This document shows, piece after piece, positions 52,641 through 61,865 of a stretch of 64,000 nucleotides of DNA. The stretch comes from Streptomyces sp. NBC_01716 (GTDB lineage: Bacteria; Actinomycetota; Actinomycetes; Streptomycetales; Streptomycetaceae). The first letter of the stretch is position 1. Each line of letters begins with the position of its first letter. Below the pieces are notes generated by a model that worked only from the letters and a program-made list of their open reading frames with translations, ran no database searches and had not been told where the DNA came from. Both the position numbers and the translations under genes were made by a program. Location of the stretch: contig NZ_CP109181.1 of NCBI RefSeq assembly GCF_036248275.1, forward strand, positions 8,432,001 through 8,496,000, in the 5' to 3' direction.

Positions 52641-53429
52641 ATGTCATCACGCCCCGGCCAGTCCCAATCCCCTGAGACCGAAGTCGGGACCTCCGCCAAG
52701 CGGAGCGCCTCGTCCGGCGGTCTGTTCAAGGCGGTTTCCTCAAGTCGCGTCTCCCAGCTGATCGTCGACCAGATCAAACTGCTGTTGAAGGAGGAGCGCC
52801 TGCAGCCTGGTGACCGGCTTCCCAGTGAGCGAGAACTGTGCGTGCAGTTCGGGGTCAGCCGGGTGACAGTGCGTGAGGCGCTGCGCAGTCTGGAGACCAG
52901 CGGGCTGGTCGAGATCCGGGTCGGCGCCCGGGGCGGCGCGTTCGTGACGGCGCCGTCGTCGCGCCGGGTGGGGGAGGGGCTGGCTGATCTGCTGACGCTG
53001 TCGCCGCTGTCGGCGTCCGAAGTCACCGAGGCGCGGCTGGTCTTCGAGCTCGGGATCATCCCCCTGATCGTCGAGCGTGCCACCGAGGAGGACCTCGACG
53101 CGCTCCGTGTGATGTGTGACGAGCACGCGGAAGCGGTCAAGCGGGGCGCGTACGACATGGAGATGTCCGCCGCCTTCCACACCCGCGTCGCCGCGTGCAC
53201 GCACAACGCCGCGATCGAGATGCTCGTGCAGTCCTTCCACGGTCCGCTGCTCATGAGTCTGCGCGAGGCGCAGAGCGTGGAGCCGAAGATGGGTCAGTAC
53301 GGATCGAAGGAACACCGCCAGTTCGTCGATGCCGTTGCCGCGCGGGACGCGGAGGCGGCGACGGAGATCATGCGCACGCATGTCGGACGGACGGCTTCGC
53401 GGGTGAAGGCCGACAGCGGAGGTAAGTGA
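52641..53429 (+). CDS. GntR-family (FadR-type) transcriptional regulator
   Basis: A 262-residue regulator. The winged helix is at residues 35-105 (RVSQLIVDQIKLLLKEERLQ, PSERELCVQFGVSRVTVREA), followed by an FCD helical ligand domain with metal-binding residues in AAFHTRVAACTHN and KEHRQFVDAVAARD. It probably controls the neighbouring catabolic genes. The stretch upstream (TTGGTATGACTTTAATCC near 52570) is unusually AT-rich for the region and may hold its operator. It overlaps the next open frame by GTGA. Confidence 0.85.
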   Translation: MSSRPGQSQSPETEVGTSAKRSASSGGLFKAVSSSRVSQLIVDQIKLLLKEERLQPGDRLPSERELCVQFGVSRVTVREALRSLETSGLVEIRVGARGGAFVTAPSSRRVGEGLADLLTLSPLSASEVTEARLVFELGIIPLIVERATEEDLDALRVMCDEHAEAVKRGAYDMEMSAAFHTRVAACTHNAAIEMLVQSFHGPLLMSLREAQSVEPKMGQYGSKEHRQFVDAVAARDAEAATEIMRTHVGRTASRVKADSGGK

Positions 53430-54667
53430 CCGAAGCGCGGACGAGTCCCGGGTCCTGCCAGAACGAGGCGGCCTTCTACATCCTGGAGGGCCGTGGCTAC
53501 GAGGTCCACGACGACAAGCGTTACGACTGGACCAAGGACGACCTCGTGTTCGTCCACACCGACTCGGTGCACCGCCACTTCAACCCCTACGACGAGACCG
53601 CCACCGCCCTGGTGGTGAAGGCCAAGAGCACCTGGATGTTCATGGGCCTCCCGCAGCAGGGACGCAGCGGCCCCGTCGAGGGCGAGGAGAGGTTCGGGCC
53701 CCGCGAGGACTGGTCCCGGATCTGGACGCCCGGAGTCGGGGACCGCAAGAAGGTCATCGGCGTCGGGGACACCACCTGGGAGAACACACCGCTCGGCCGT
53801 GTGCGGGTGATGTCCTCACCGGAGCGCACCGATGCCCGCATCTTCTCGATCGACGCGTTCGAACTCGACATCCCCGCCGGCAGCCGCTCGGGCAAGTACT
53901 GGAAGATGGCCGACGAGGTCCACTACGTGCTCGACGGCAGCGGCTACGCCCTCCAGTGGGAGGTCGAGGCGGAGATCGCCGAGAAGTACTACGCGCGGGT
54001 CGCCAAGGAGCCCACGCGGCACGAGATCACGAAGGGCGACACGCTGTACGTGCCGCAGAACCACGTCACCCTGGTCGACGCCGCACGCGGCGGACTGCGG
54101 GAGATCAGCGGGAACCGGCTCCGCGTCGACGGCAGCGACTACGAGGCGGACTGCCTCGTCTTCGCCACCGGGTTCGAGTGGAACACGCCCTACGTGAACA
54201 AGATCGGGTTCTACCCGGTGGGACGCGGGGGCATGAGCCTCGGGGAGAAGTGGCGCAACGGCCCGAGGACTCTCCACGGTGTCATGACCAACGGGTTCCC
54301 CAACCTGTTCATCATCCCCCTCCCCAACTCCCAGTCGGTGGTGACCGAGAACTTCGCCCACTCCATCCAGGAGAACGCCGGACACATCGCGCGCATTGTC
54401 GCCGCGACCGCGGGCCAAGGCATGGCCGCGGTCGAGGCCACCGCCGAGGCCGAGGACGAGTGGTGCCGCATCATCCTCCAGCGGCGGCGCGACGACGCGG
54501 CCTTCCTGGAGGCCTGCACTCCAGGAAGGTCCAACAGCGAGGGACATCCCGAACTCAGGTCGCCGCTCAGCTCCAACTTCGGCGGCGATGTTTTCGAGTT
54601 CTTCGGACTCCTGGCCGACTGGCGGAATGAGAGGTCACTGCCGGGGCTGCACCTCTCGCCGGGCTAG
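53426..54667 (+). pseudogene. Chimeric open frame: cupin dioxygenase-like part fused to C-terminal third of a flavin monooxygenase
   Basis: Codons 1-210 read as a bicupin lacking its start: NEAAFYILEGRGYEVHDDK, DLVFVHTDSVHRHFNPYDE, then WKMADEVHYVLDGSGYALQ and KGDTLYVPQN. At about 54058 the sequence switches to the end of a Baeyer-Villiger monooxygenase (VTLVDA, DCLVFATGFEWNTPY, RTLHGVMTNGFPNLF), similar to the gene at 49041. The FAD and NADPH domains are absent, so it cannot be a working monooxygenase. The open frame is uninterrupted, so the chimera is translatable; function is unknown. Confidence 0.7.
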
Positions 54668-54725
54668 CCGCCCCCCTGTGGGGCAAGTGGCGCTCACGCG
54701 GTGAGACGGTGAAGGATGAGCGGCC

Positions 54726-55400
54726 ATGAGCAAGCCACCTGCACGGATCCGCCTGGCAGACGCCGCGTTCGCCCTCTTCGACGAGCGCGGGTACGAGCAG
54801 ACGACCGTCGATGACATCGCCGAGCGGGCGGGGCTCGGGCGAACGACGTTCTTCCGGCACTACCGGTCGAAGGAAGACGTCATCTTTCCCGACCACGACC
54901 GCCTGCTTGAGCTGATCAGGGAGCGGCTGGCGACCTCCAGTCACAGCACCGCGCTGGTCGCCGTGTCGGACGCGGTGCGGCTGGTGCTGCTGCACTACCT
55001 CGATGAGGGTGATCTGGCGAGGCGGCGATACGCGCTCACCAGCAAGGTGGCGGCCCTTCGGGACCGGGAGATCGCCAGTGTGGCCCGCTATCAGCGGCAG
55101 TTCCGGGAGTTCATCGCGGACTGGATGGGGGACCCGACGGAGTCGGCGTCGCTACGGGCCGAACTCATGGCCGCGGCGGTGGTCGCGGCCCACAACCACG
55201 TGCTGCGCAGGTGGTTGCGGGGCGAGTCCTCCGACCCGGTCGCCGAGCTGGACGAGGCGATGCGCGAGGTGCTTGCCCTCTTTCCGGCACCCGGTTCCCC
55301 GCCGGAGCCCGGCGGCACCACCGTTGTCGCGTTCAGGACCGGGCAGGACATCGACGCCTTGCTCCCCTCGCTGCGACGCCTCGTCGAGGGTGGCGAGTGA
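54726..55400 (+). CDS. TetR-family transcriptional regulator
   Basis: A 224-residue regulator: IRLADAAFALFDERGYEQTT, then IAERAGLGRTTFFRHYRSKE, and a helical sensor domain. GGATGAG precedes the ATG. It lies 92 bp upstream of etfB in the same direction, with a 13-bp palindrome in the gap that could be its operator. It may report on the supply of acyl-CoA or another electron donor to the flavoprotein, but this is inference. Confidence 0.82.
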   Translation: MSKPPARIRLADAAFALFDERGYEQTTVDDIAERAGLGRTTFFRHYRSKEDVIFPDHDRLLELIRERLATSSHSTALVAVSDAVRLVLLHYLDEGDLARRRYALTSKVAALRDREIASVARYQRQFREFIADWMGDPTESASLRAELMAAAVVAAHNHVLRRWLRGESSDPVAELDEAMREVLALFPAPGSPPEPGGTTVVAFRTGQDIDALLPSLRRLVEGGE

Positions 55401-55439
55401 TCCTTGCCGTGTGATCAACGGCACCACCACATGAACGAG

Positions 55440-55482
55440 ACTCAGTATGCATAATTAGGTACTGAGTACCGAACACTGTAAA
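55440..55482 (+). promoter_or_regulatory. etfB promoter with palindromic operator
   Basis: TTAGGT (55455-55460), a 16-bp spacer and TGTAAA (55477-55482) form a promoter for etfB. GGTACT-G-AGTACC (55458-55470) is a perfect 13-bp dyad across its -35 and spacer. The arm TACTGAGT also pairs with ACTCAGTA at 55440-55447, so the site may be double. Confidence 0.55.
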
Positions 55483-55492
55483 GGGGCGTTCA

Positions 55493-56278
55493 GTGAGCTT
55501 GAGGATCGTTGTCACTGTGAAGTACGTGCCCGACGCCACGGGTGACCGGCATTTCGCCGATGACCTGACGCTTGACCGTGACGATGTGGACGGTCTGCTC
55601 TCCGAGCTGGACGAGTACGCGGTCGAGCAGGCGCTGCAGATTGCCGAAGACGCGGACGGCGCCGAGGTCACCGTGCTGACGGTGGGTCCGGAAGACGCGA
55701 AGGACGCGCTGCGCAAGGCTCTGTCGATGGGGGCGGACAAGGCGGTCCACGTCGAGGACGACGATCTGCACGGCACGGACATCATCGGCACCTCGCTCGT
55801 GCTCGCGAAGGCGATAGAGAAGGCCGGCTACGACCTGGTGATCTCCGGCATGGCGTCCACCGACGGCACGGCCGGTGTCGTCCCGGCACTGCTGGCCGAG
55901 CGGCTGGGTGTGCCGCAGGTGACGCTGCTGTCCGAGGTGTCGGTCGACGGTTCCACCGTGAAGGGGCGTCGTGACGGTGACGCGGCGACCGAGCAGCTCG
56001 AAGCCTCCCTGCCGGCCGTCGTGTCGGTTACCGATCAGTCGGGCGAGGCGCGCTACCCCTCGTTCAAGGGGATCATGGCGGCGAAGAAGAAGCCGGTTCA
56101 GTCCTGGGATCTGTCCGACCTGGAGATCGACGCGGAGGAGGTCGGTCTCGCCGGTGCCTGGACGGCGGTCGAGTCCGCTGCCGAGCGTCCGGCCCGTACG
56201 GCGGGCACGATAGTCAAGGACGAGGGTGAGGGCGGCAAGCAGCTCGCTGAGTTCCTCGCGAGCCAGAAGTTCATCTAA
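55493..56278 (+). CDS. etfB: Electron transfer flavoprotein beta subunit
   Basis: A 261-residue subunit (FixA/EtfB). It begins SLRIVVTVKYVPDATGDR and has the AMP-binding regions DEYAVEQALQI and VLTVGPEDAKDALRKALSMG, with GTDIIGTSLVLAKAIEK. With EtfA it carries electrons from acyl-CoA and other flavin dehydrogenases to the respiratory chain. GTG start with AAAGGGG upstream. EtfA follows after 56 bp. Confidence 0.95.
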   Translation: MSLRIVVTVKYVPDATGDRHFADDLTLDRDDVDGLLSELDEYAVEQALQIAEDADGAEVTVLTVGPEDAKDALRKALSMGADKAVHVEDDDLHGTDIIGTSLVLAKAIEKAGYDLVISGMASTDGTAGVVPALLAERLGVPQVTLLSEVSVDGSTVKGRRDGDAATEQLEASLPAVVSVTDQSGEARYPSFKGIMAAKKKPVQSWDLSDLEIDAEEVGLAGAWTAVESAAERPARTAGTIVKDEGEGGKQLAEFLASQKFI

Positions 56279-56334
56279 GGCTCATCCGCCTGACCGCCCG
56301 TCAGACTTCGTAATCCGCAAGGAGATCCATTCCC

Positions 56335-57297
56335 ATGGCTGAAGTTCTCGTCTATGTTGATCATGTGGACGGTGCCGTCCGCAAGCCCACCCTGGAGCTG
56401 CTGACGCTGGCCCGCCGCATCGGTGACCCGGTCGCCGTCGCGCTCGGGAACGGCGCCGCGGACACCGCCTCCACACTGGCGGAGCACGGCGCGGTGAAGG
56501 TCCTGACCGCCGACGCCGCCGAGTTCGCCGACTACCTCGTCGTCCCGAAGGTCGACGCCCTCCAGGCCGCCTTCGGGCAGGTGTCCCCGGCCGCCGTCCT
56601 CGTCCCCTCCTCCGCGGAGGGCAAGGAGATCGCGGCCCGTCTCGCGGTGCGGGTCGGGTCGGGCATCGTCACCGACGCGATCGACCTGGAGGCCGGTGAC
56701 GGGGGTCCGGTGGCGACGCAGTCGGTGTTCGCCGCCGCATACACCACCAAGTCCCGTATCACCAGGGGCACTCCGGTCATCACCGTGAAGCCCAACTCGG
56801 CCCCTGTCGAGCCGGCCCCGGCCGCGGGCACCGTCGAGGAGCTGGCTGTCACCTTCTGCGAGGGGGCCACCGGTACGAAGGTCGTCGCCCGCACGCCGCG
56901 TGAGTCGACCGGCCGTCCCGAGCTGACCGAGGCCGCGATCGTCGTCTCCGGCGGACGCGGCGTCAACGGCGCCGAGAACTTCGCGATCATCGAGGCGCTC
57001 GCGGACTCCCTCGGTGCGGCCGTGGGTGCTTCGCGTGCCGCTGTGGACGCGGGCTGGTACCCGCACTCCAACCAGGTCGGCCAGACCGGCAAGTCCGTCT
57101 CCCCGCAGCTCTACATCGCCTCCGGCATCTCGGGTGCGATCCAGCACCGGGCGGGCATGCAGACCTCGAAGACGATCGTCGCGGTCAACAAGGACGCCGA
57201 AGCGCCCATCTTCGACCTCGTCGACTACGGAATCGTCGGCGACCTCTTCCAGGTCGTCCCGCAACTCACCGAAGCCATCAAGGCACGCAAGGGCTGA
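56335..57297 (+). CDS. etfA: Electron transfer flavoprotein alpha subunit
   Basis: A 320-residue subunit (FixB/EtfA). The N-terminal domain precedes the C-terminal FAD-binding domain, recognisable from VSGGRGVNGAENFAI, GASRAAVDAGWYPHSNQVGQ, and SGAIQHRAGMQTSKTIVAVN. It forms a heterodimer with EtfB. Length and all FAD contacts are normal. Confidence 0.96.
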   Translation: MAEVLVYVDHVDGAVRKPTLELLTLARRIGDPVAVALGNGAADTASTLAEHGAVKVLTADAAEFADYLVVPKVDALQAAFGQVSPAAVLVPSSAEGKEIAARLAVRVGSGIVTDAIDLEAGDGGPVATQSVFAAAYTTKSRITRGTPVITVKPNSAPVEPAPAAGTVEELAVTFCEGATGTKVVARTPRESTGRPELTEAAIVVSGGRGVNGAENFAIIEALADSLGAAVGASRAAVDAGWYPHSNQVGQTGKSVSPQLYIASGISGAIQHRAGMQTSKTIVAVNKDAEAPIFDLVDYGIVGDLFQVVPQLTEAIKARKG

Positions 57298-57309
57298 AGA
57301 CCGCCGCTG

Positions 57310-59646
57310 CTATCGCGTGCCGTTGGTTGTTGGGGTGGTCACCAGGAGTCGGGTGCTGTGGGTCCGGTCCGAGGACGGGCCCGTCTCGATCGCGAACTCT
57401 CCCGGTTCCACCGCGCGTTCGCCTTCGCGGGTGACGGAGGCCAGGGTCTGCGCCCCCACCCGGAAGCAGACCTCCGTTCTTTCTCCGGGTTCCAGCACGG
57501 TCCGGGTGAAGCCGCGTAGTTCCCGTACGCGTGGCCATGAGGTGCCGCCGACCACCCGGCGTACGTAGAGCTGAACTGTTTCCCGGGTGGACCGGTCGCC
57601 GGTGTTGCGGATCTCGACCGTGCACAGAAGGGGCTCTTCTGTGCTGGCGGACGTGCCCGTGGCGAGTTCGGCCGCCGTGACGGAAGTGCGGGAGAGCCGG
57701 GGTTCTCCGTACTCGACCGTCGTGTAGCCCATGCCGTGGCCGAACGCGTGGCGCGCGGTGGCGGGCTGGTCGACGTAGCCGCGGTAGCCGTGGTCCTTCC
57801 CGTTGTAGAACACGGGCAGTTGCGCCGCCGACCGGGGGACCGAGACGGGGAGCCGGCCGATGGGTTCCGCCGTGCCGAACAGGACGTCCGCCACCGCGCG
57901 TCCGCCCCATGGGCCGGGGTACCAGGCGCTGAGTACCGCCTCGGCCCGGTCGGAGAGGTCCGGCAGGGCGTGTGGTCGTCCCTGGACCAGCACCACGGCG
58001 ACGGGGGTCCCGGTGGCCGTGATGGCGTCGAGCAGTGCCGACTGGCCTTCGGGGAGGCCGAGTTCGGCCAGGTCCACGCCCTCCCCGCAGGTCATGCCCA
58101 CGGGGTTCCCCACGGAGACGACCGCCGCCCCGTTGGCGTCGAAGCGTGTCCCCGACGCCCGTGCGCTGGAGCCGCCGAGCACCACCACCGCGACGTCGGC
58201 GTCCGCGGCCAGAGCGACCGCCGCGGGCAGGGCCGACAGGTCGCCGCCCACGAGATCGCTGCCCCGGGCATGAACGACCTCCACGCCGTCCGGGGCCGCG
58301 GCCCTGAGCCCGTCGAGGACGGTGATGCCTGTGCCGGGCCGCTGGGGTGCGGTGTAGTCGCCGATCTGCTGGGGTACGGAGTCGGCGTTCGGACCGACGA
58401 CCGCGACCCGCCGGACGCTGCCGGTCAGCGGGAGGGTCATGCCGTCGTGCGCGAGCAGGGTGACGGATTCCCGGGCGATGCGTTCGCTGAGGTGCTCCGG
58501 GCCCGGGGGCGGGACGCGTTCCCCGGTGTACGGCTGCTCGAAGAGGCCGAGCCGGAACTTCAGGGCGAGGACCCGTCCGACCGCGGTGTCGAGGGTGTGT
58601 TCGTCGACCAGTCCACGTCGCACGGCCTGCTCCAGCCGGGGGAAGCTGTCGTCCCACAGGCTCAGGTCGGTCCCCGCCTTCAGCGCCATCGCGCCGGCCG
58701 CCGCCGGGTCCCCGGCCAGCCGTACCAGGCGGTCGATCGCGAGTCCGTCGGCCATCACCAGACCGGTGAACCCCCACCGTTCGCGCAGGATTCCGGTCAG
58801 CAGTTCCCGGTTCGCGGCACACGGGAGGCCGTCGAATTCGTTGTACGCCGCCATGACGCCCGCTGCCCCGGCGCGGACGCCTGCCAGTGCGGCTTCCAGG
58901 TGGATCTCGTGCAGCTCACGGGTGCCGAGTTCGGTGGCCGCGCTGTTTCGGCCGCCGACCGTGGCGCCCTGTCCGGCGAAGTGCTTGAGCACGACAGCGG
59001 CCCGGTCCGGCTCGATGCGCTCTCCCGGCGGTCCCTGGACGCCGCGTACCAGGGCTTCGGTGAACCGTGCCGCGAGGTAGGGGTCCTCGCCGAAGCACTC
59101 TTCCGCGCGGCCCCACCGTGGATCCCTTACCAGGTCGAGCGCGGACACCAGCGCCACATGGCCGCCGCGCGAGCGGAGCTGCGCGGCGGCGAGGGCGACG
59201 GCCTCCTCGTACAGTTCCGGGTTCCAGGTGGCGCCGACGGCGAGGTTGACGGGCAGCAGCGTGCCGTCCAGTGCCTGGAGGCCGTGCGGCATCTCCTCGA
59301 CCAGCAGGACGGGAATGCCGAGACGGGTGTTCTCCACCACGTGCCGCTGCACGTCGTCGCTGACCCGGGCACCGTCCGCCGCGCCGATGCCCGTGGCCGC
59401 CGTCACGCCCGACCAGGGGTCGGCGCGCTGGAGCCCGTAGAGCGCGCCCATCCCGTCGTACGTGGCCACTTCCGTCCGGAACGCCCCGGTCAGCCGGTGG
59501 CCCGAGGGGGTGCGTTCGTACGCGTCCCACCCGTACATCCGCTGGTTGACCTGACCCGCCTTCTCGGTGAGTGTCATCCGCGCCAGCAGGTCACCCACCC
59601 GGTCGGCGACGGGCGCCGTGGGATCCCGGAACATCGGTTCGGACAT
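57310..59646 (-). CDS. Glycoside hydrolase family 3 beta-glucosidase
   Basis: A 778-residue GH3 enzyme: N-terminal barrel (MTLTEKAGQVNQ, LVEEMPHGLQAL, KHFAGQGATVGGRNSA), nucleophile Asp in FTGLVMADGLAID, then the alpha/beta sandwich (VAVVGPNADSVPQQIGDYT) and a C-terminal fibronectin III-like domain (ETVQLYVRRV). No signal peptide, so it acts on imported oligosaccharides. ATG 59646 is the family start; the longer frame is rejected. It is the last gene of the sugar operon. Confidence 0.92.
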   Translation of the reverse strand: MSEPMFRDPTAPVADRVGDLLARMTLTEKAGQVNQRMYGWDAYERTPSGHRLTGAFRTEVATYDGMGALYGLQRADPWSGVTAATGIGAADGARVSDDVQRHVVENTRLGIPVLLVEEMPHGLQALDGTLLPVNLAVGATWNPELYEEAVALAAAQLRSRGGHVALVSALDLVRDPRWGRAEECFGEDPYLAARFTEALVRGVQGPPGERIEPDRAAVVLKHFAGQGATVGGRNSAATELGTRELHEIHLEAALAGVRAGAAGVMAAYNEFDGLPCAANRELLTGILRERWGFTGLVMADGLAIDRLVRLAGDPAAAGAMALKAGTDLSLWDDSFPRLEQAVRRGLVDEHTLDTAVGRVLALKFRLGLFEQPYTGERVPPPGPEHLSERIARESVTLLAHDGMTLPLTGSVRRVAVVGPNADSVPQQIGDYTAPQRPGTGITVLDGLRAAAPDGVEVVHARGSDLVGGDLSALPAAVALAADADVAVVVLGGSSARASGTRFDANGAAVVSVGNPVGMTCGEGVDLAELGLPEGQSALLDAITATGTPVAVVLVQGRPHALPDLSDRAEAVLSAWYPGPWGGRAVADVLFGTAEPIGRLPVSVPRSAAQLPVFYNGKDHGYRGYVDQPATARHAFGHGMGYTTVEYGEPRLSRTSVTAAELATGTSASTEEPLLCTVEIRNTGDRSTRETVQLYVRRVVGGTSWPRVRELRGFTRTVLEPGERTEVCFRVGAQTLASVTREGERAVEPGEFAIETGPSSDRTHSTRLLVTTPTTNGTR

Positions 59647-59720
59647 CGGATGGCTCGCTTTCACGCAACAGGAGGGGGTGTGCGCCGCTACGGCAGCACA
59701 CCTGGCGGGCTCAGAGGTTC

Positions 59721-59756
59721 GCGGCGGGCCCGGAGCTCGGGCCCCGGGCCCGCCGC
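59721..59756 (-). terminator. Hairpin between the two glycosidase genes
   Basis: GCGGCGGGCCCGG (59721-59733) pairs with 59744-59756 around a 10-base loop. It may reduce read-through into the GH3 gene or stabilise the upstream message. Confidence 0.55.
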
Positions 59757-59768
59757 GCAGGCGGCCGG

Positions 59769-61718
59769 TCAGCGCGGTTCGGGTCGGCGCAGTTCGAGGA
59801 CGCGCACCCCGTACGGGGCGATCACCACGTCCCGTACCGGTTCGCCGCCGGCCGGCTCGCGCAGCTCTCCGTCGGCCGACGGGCGGACGGTCAGCTCCTC
59901 GTCCGACTGGCTCACCAGCCACACGTAGCGGGTGCCGTCCTCATGGACCAGGGTGTCGGCGGCGACGTACGGCGTGTCGACCGTCACCGGCCGTGCGGCC
60001 CCGGCGAGTTCGGCGAGCGCCGCGTACAGGCGATGTGTCTGTTCCGGGTTCGCGCGGGCCGTGCGCGCGGCCATGTGCTCCAGCGGGTAGGTGGCCAGGA
60101 CCGTACGGCCCTCGCCCGTCTCGTGGCACAGCAGCGCCGGGCGGCCGTGCGCGTCGGTGGCGACGACCCGCGCACCGGCCGGTACGACGGGCAGGTAGGC
60201 GCGGCTGTCCTCGTTGCCGGCGACCGGGAAGAGAAGGGTCTCGCCGGCGGCTATGGAGCCGAAGTCCTCGGTGAACGTCATCTCCAGGACGTCGTCCTCG
60301 ATCGGTTCGGCGACCCCGTAGGAGAGCTGGAGTTCCACGCCGAACAGGCCGTCCAGGTCGTGGAACCACGGGCCGCGCGTCGCCGGGTGCTCGCCCGAGC
60401 AGAACGACAGGTAGACCGTGGCGCCCTCCCGGGCCCGCCGCTCCAGCACCCGCCGGGTACGGGTGGTCAACTGCCGTGTCGAGGGCAGCAGATACAGCGC
60501 GGCGTCCTCCGGCAGCCCGTCCGCCTCCCGGGCGAGCGCCACGGGCAGGTCCGCGCCGCGCGCGGCCACGTATCCCTGGTGCAGCGACGTGAAGATCAGC
60601 GGCCGGTCGGCGGGCCGGCTGTAGGGGTAGCCGCGCTCCAGGAAGGCGGGCACGACCAGGGCGGTGTCGGCGTCCGTCCGGCGGCAGCGGGCGAAGTCGA
60701 CCCGCTTCAGCACCTCGGCGAAATCGGCCAGCTCCCGCAGCGGTTCCTTCGGGCGGCCGGTGTGGTCGGTGATCCCGAAGTGCATCTCGAAGGGGTGGTG
60801 GTCGTACGGAGACTGTTCCCACAGTTCGTCGTAGTCGGTGTTGTTCCAGGCGATCCACCCCGTGGCCCCGCCCAGCAGCGAGTTGTGGAGGGTCTGGCGG
60901 TAGAACACGCCCGCGTTCGCCGCGGACACGGTGTCGGTCGACAGCCCGAACTCCTCCAGGACGACGGGCCGGCCGGCGACGGCGGCGAGTTCGCACTCGA
61001 ACGCGGCACGGTAGTGCTGGCGCGCCCGGTCGGTGTCCGAGCGGTAGACGTGCGGTCCCACGAAGTCGACGTACTCGGCGGTGTCCCGCAGCGAGAAGCC
61101 GTTGTCGCGGCCCGTCACCTCGATGCCCCACGCGCCGTCCCCGAGCGACACGGGCTGGGTGCCGCCCGCCGCCCGTACCGCGTCGCACATGAACTGCGCC
61201 CAGGCGGTGACGACATCGCTGGAGGGCGGGTCGACCTGGTAGATCCGGCCGTAGCCCGGCATCTCGTTGGTGATCAGCCAGCCGGTGACCGCGGGATGGT
61301 CCTTGAAGCGGCGGGTCATCTGGGAGACGAACCACGCCTGCCGCCCGACGAGCCACACGTCCTCGTACAGGTCACGGTTCCCGCGCCAGGCGGGATCCCA
61401 GTTCTCGCCCGACATGTGGCCGACGATGAAGGTGGGAACGGTCCCCATGCCCGCCTCGGTGTGGGCGTCCAGGAAGTCACGGAAGCGGTCGCACAGTTCC
61501 TCGTCGATCCGCCCCGGCTCCGGGTGGAAGTCGGGCCAGTAGAAGAAGGACCGGGTCATGTTCAGCCCGTGGTCCCGCAGGACGGCCAGCTCCTCGCGGA
61601 CCGTCTTCGGCTCGTAGTTCCGCCACATCAGCGGACCACCGGTGCGGGACCAGAAGTTGGCGCCGAGCCAGGGCAGGACGGCGGAGTCATGGGTGAGCTG
61701 GGCGCTGTGGCGTCGCAT
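59769..61718 (-). CDS. Intracellular glycoside hydrolase, GH5-like clan A
   Basis: A 649-residue cytoplasmic enzyme. The barrel begins SAVLPWLGANFWSRTGGPLM, the acid/base Glu is in WLITNEMPG and the nucleophile Glu in VVLEEFGLSTD, as in retaining clan A glycosidases. After residue 330 comes a glutamine-amidotransferase-like domain (LPVALAREADGLPEDAALYL) of the kind seen in beta-galactosidases and mannanases. ATG 61718 follows a purine-rich leader. It probably cuts a beta-linked oligosaccharide brought in by the neighbouring transporter. Confidence 0.8.
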   Translation of the reverse strand: MRRHSAQLTHDSAVLPWLGANFWSRTGGPLMWRNYEPKTVREELAVLRDHGLNMTRSFFYWPDFHPEPGRIDEELCDRFRDFLDAHTEAGMGTVPTFIVGHMSGENWDPAWRGNRDLYEDVWLVGRQAWFVSQMTRRFKDHPAVTGWLITNEMPGYGRIYQVDPPSSDVVTAWAQFMCDAVRAAGGTQPVSLGDGAWGIEVTGRDNGFSLRDTAEYVDFVGPHVYRSDTDRARQHYRAAFECELAAVAGRPVVLEEFGLSTDTVSAANAGVFYRQTLHNSLLGGATGWIAWNNTDYDELWEQSPYDHHPFEMHFGITDHTGRPKEPLRELADFAEVLKRVDFARCRRTDADTALVVPAFLERGYPYSRPADRPLIFTSLHQGYVAARGADLPVALAREADGLPEDAALYLLPSTRQLTTRTRRVLERRAREGATVYLSFCSGEHPATRGPWFHDLDGLFGVELQLSYGVAEPIEDDVLEMTFTEDFGSIAAGETLLFPVAGNEDSRAYLPVVPAGARVVATDAHGRPALLCHETGEGRTVLATYPLEHMAARTARANPEQTHRLYAALAELAGAARPVTVDTPYVAADTLVHEDGTRYVWLVSQSDEELTVRPSADGELREPAGGEPVRDVVIAPYGVRVLELRRPEPR

Positions 61719-61865
61719 GGTCTTTCTCTGACCTCTTCGAAGTGCGGGGGTGGGGCAGGTGCGGCCGGCGCGGGGCCCGTTCGGGCCGGGCCGGGTGAGC
61801 CGCGGGGCAGGGCGGGGGCCGTGCCCCGGCGGGCCGCGTGCGCTGCGGATCGGGAGGCTCATGCT

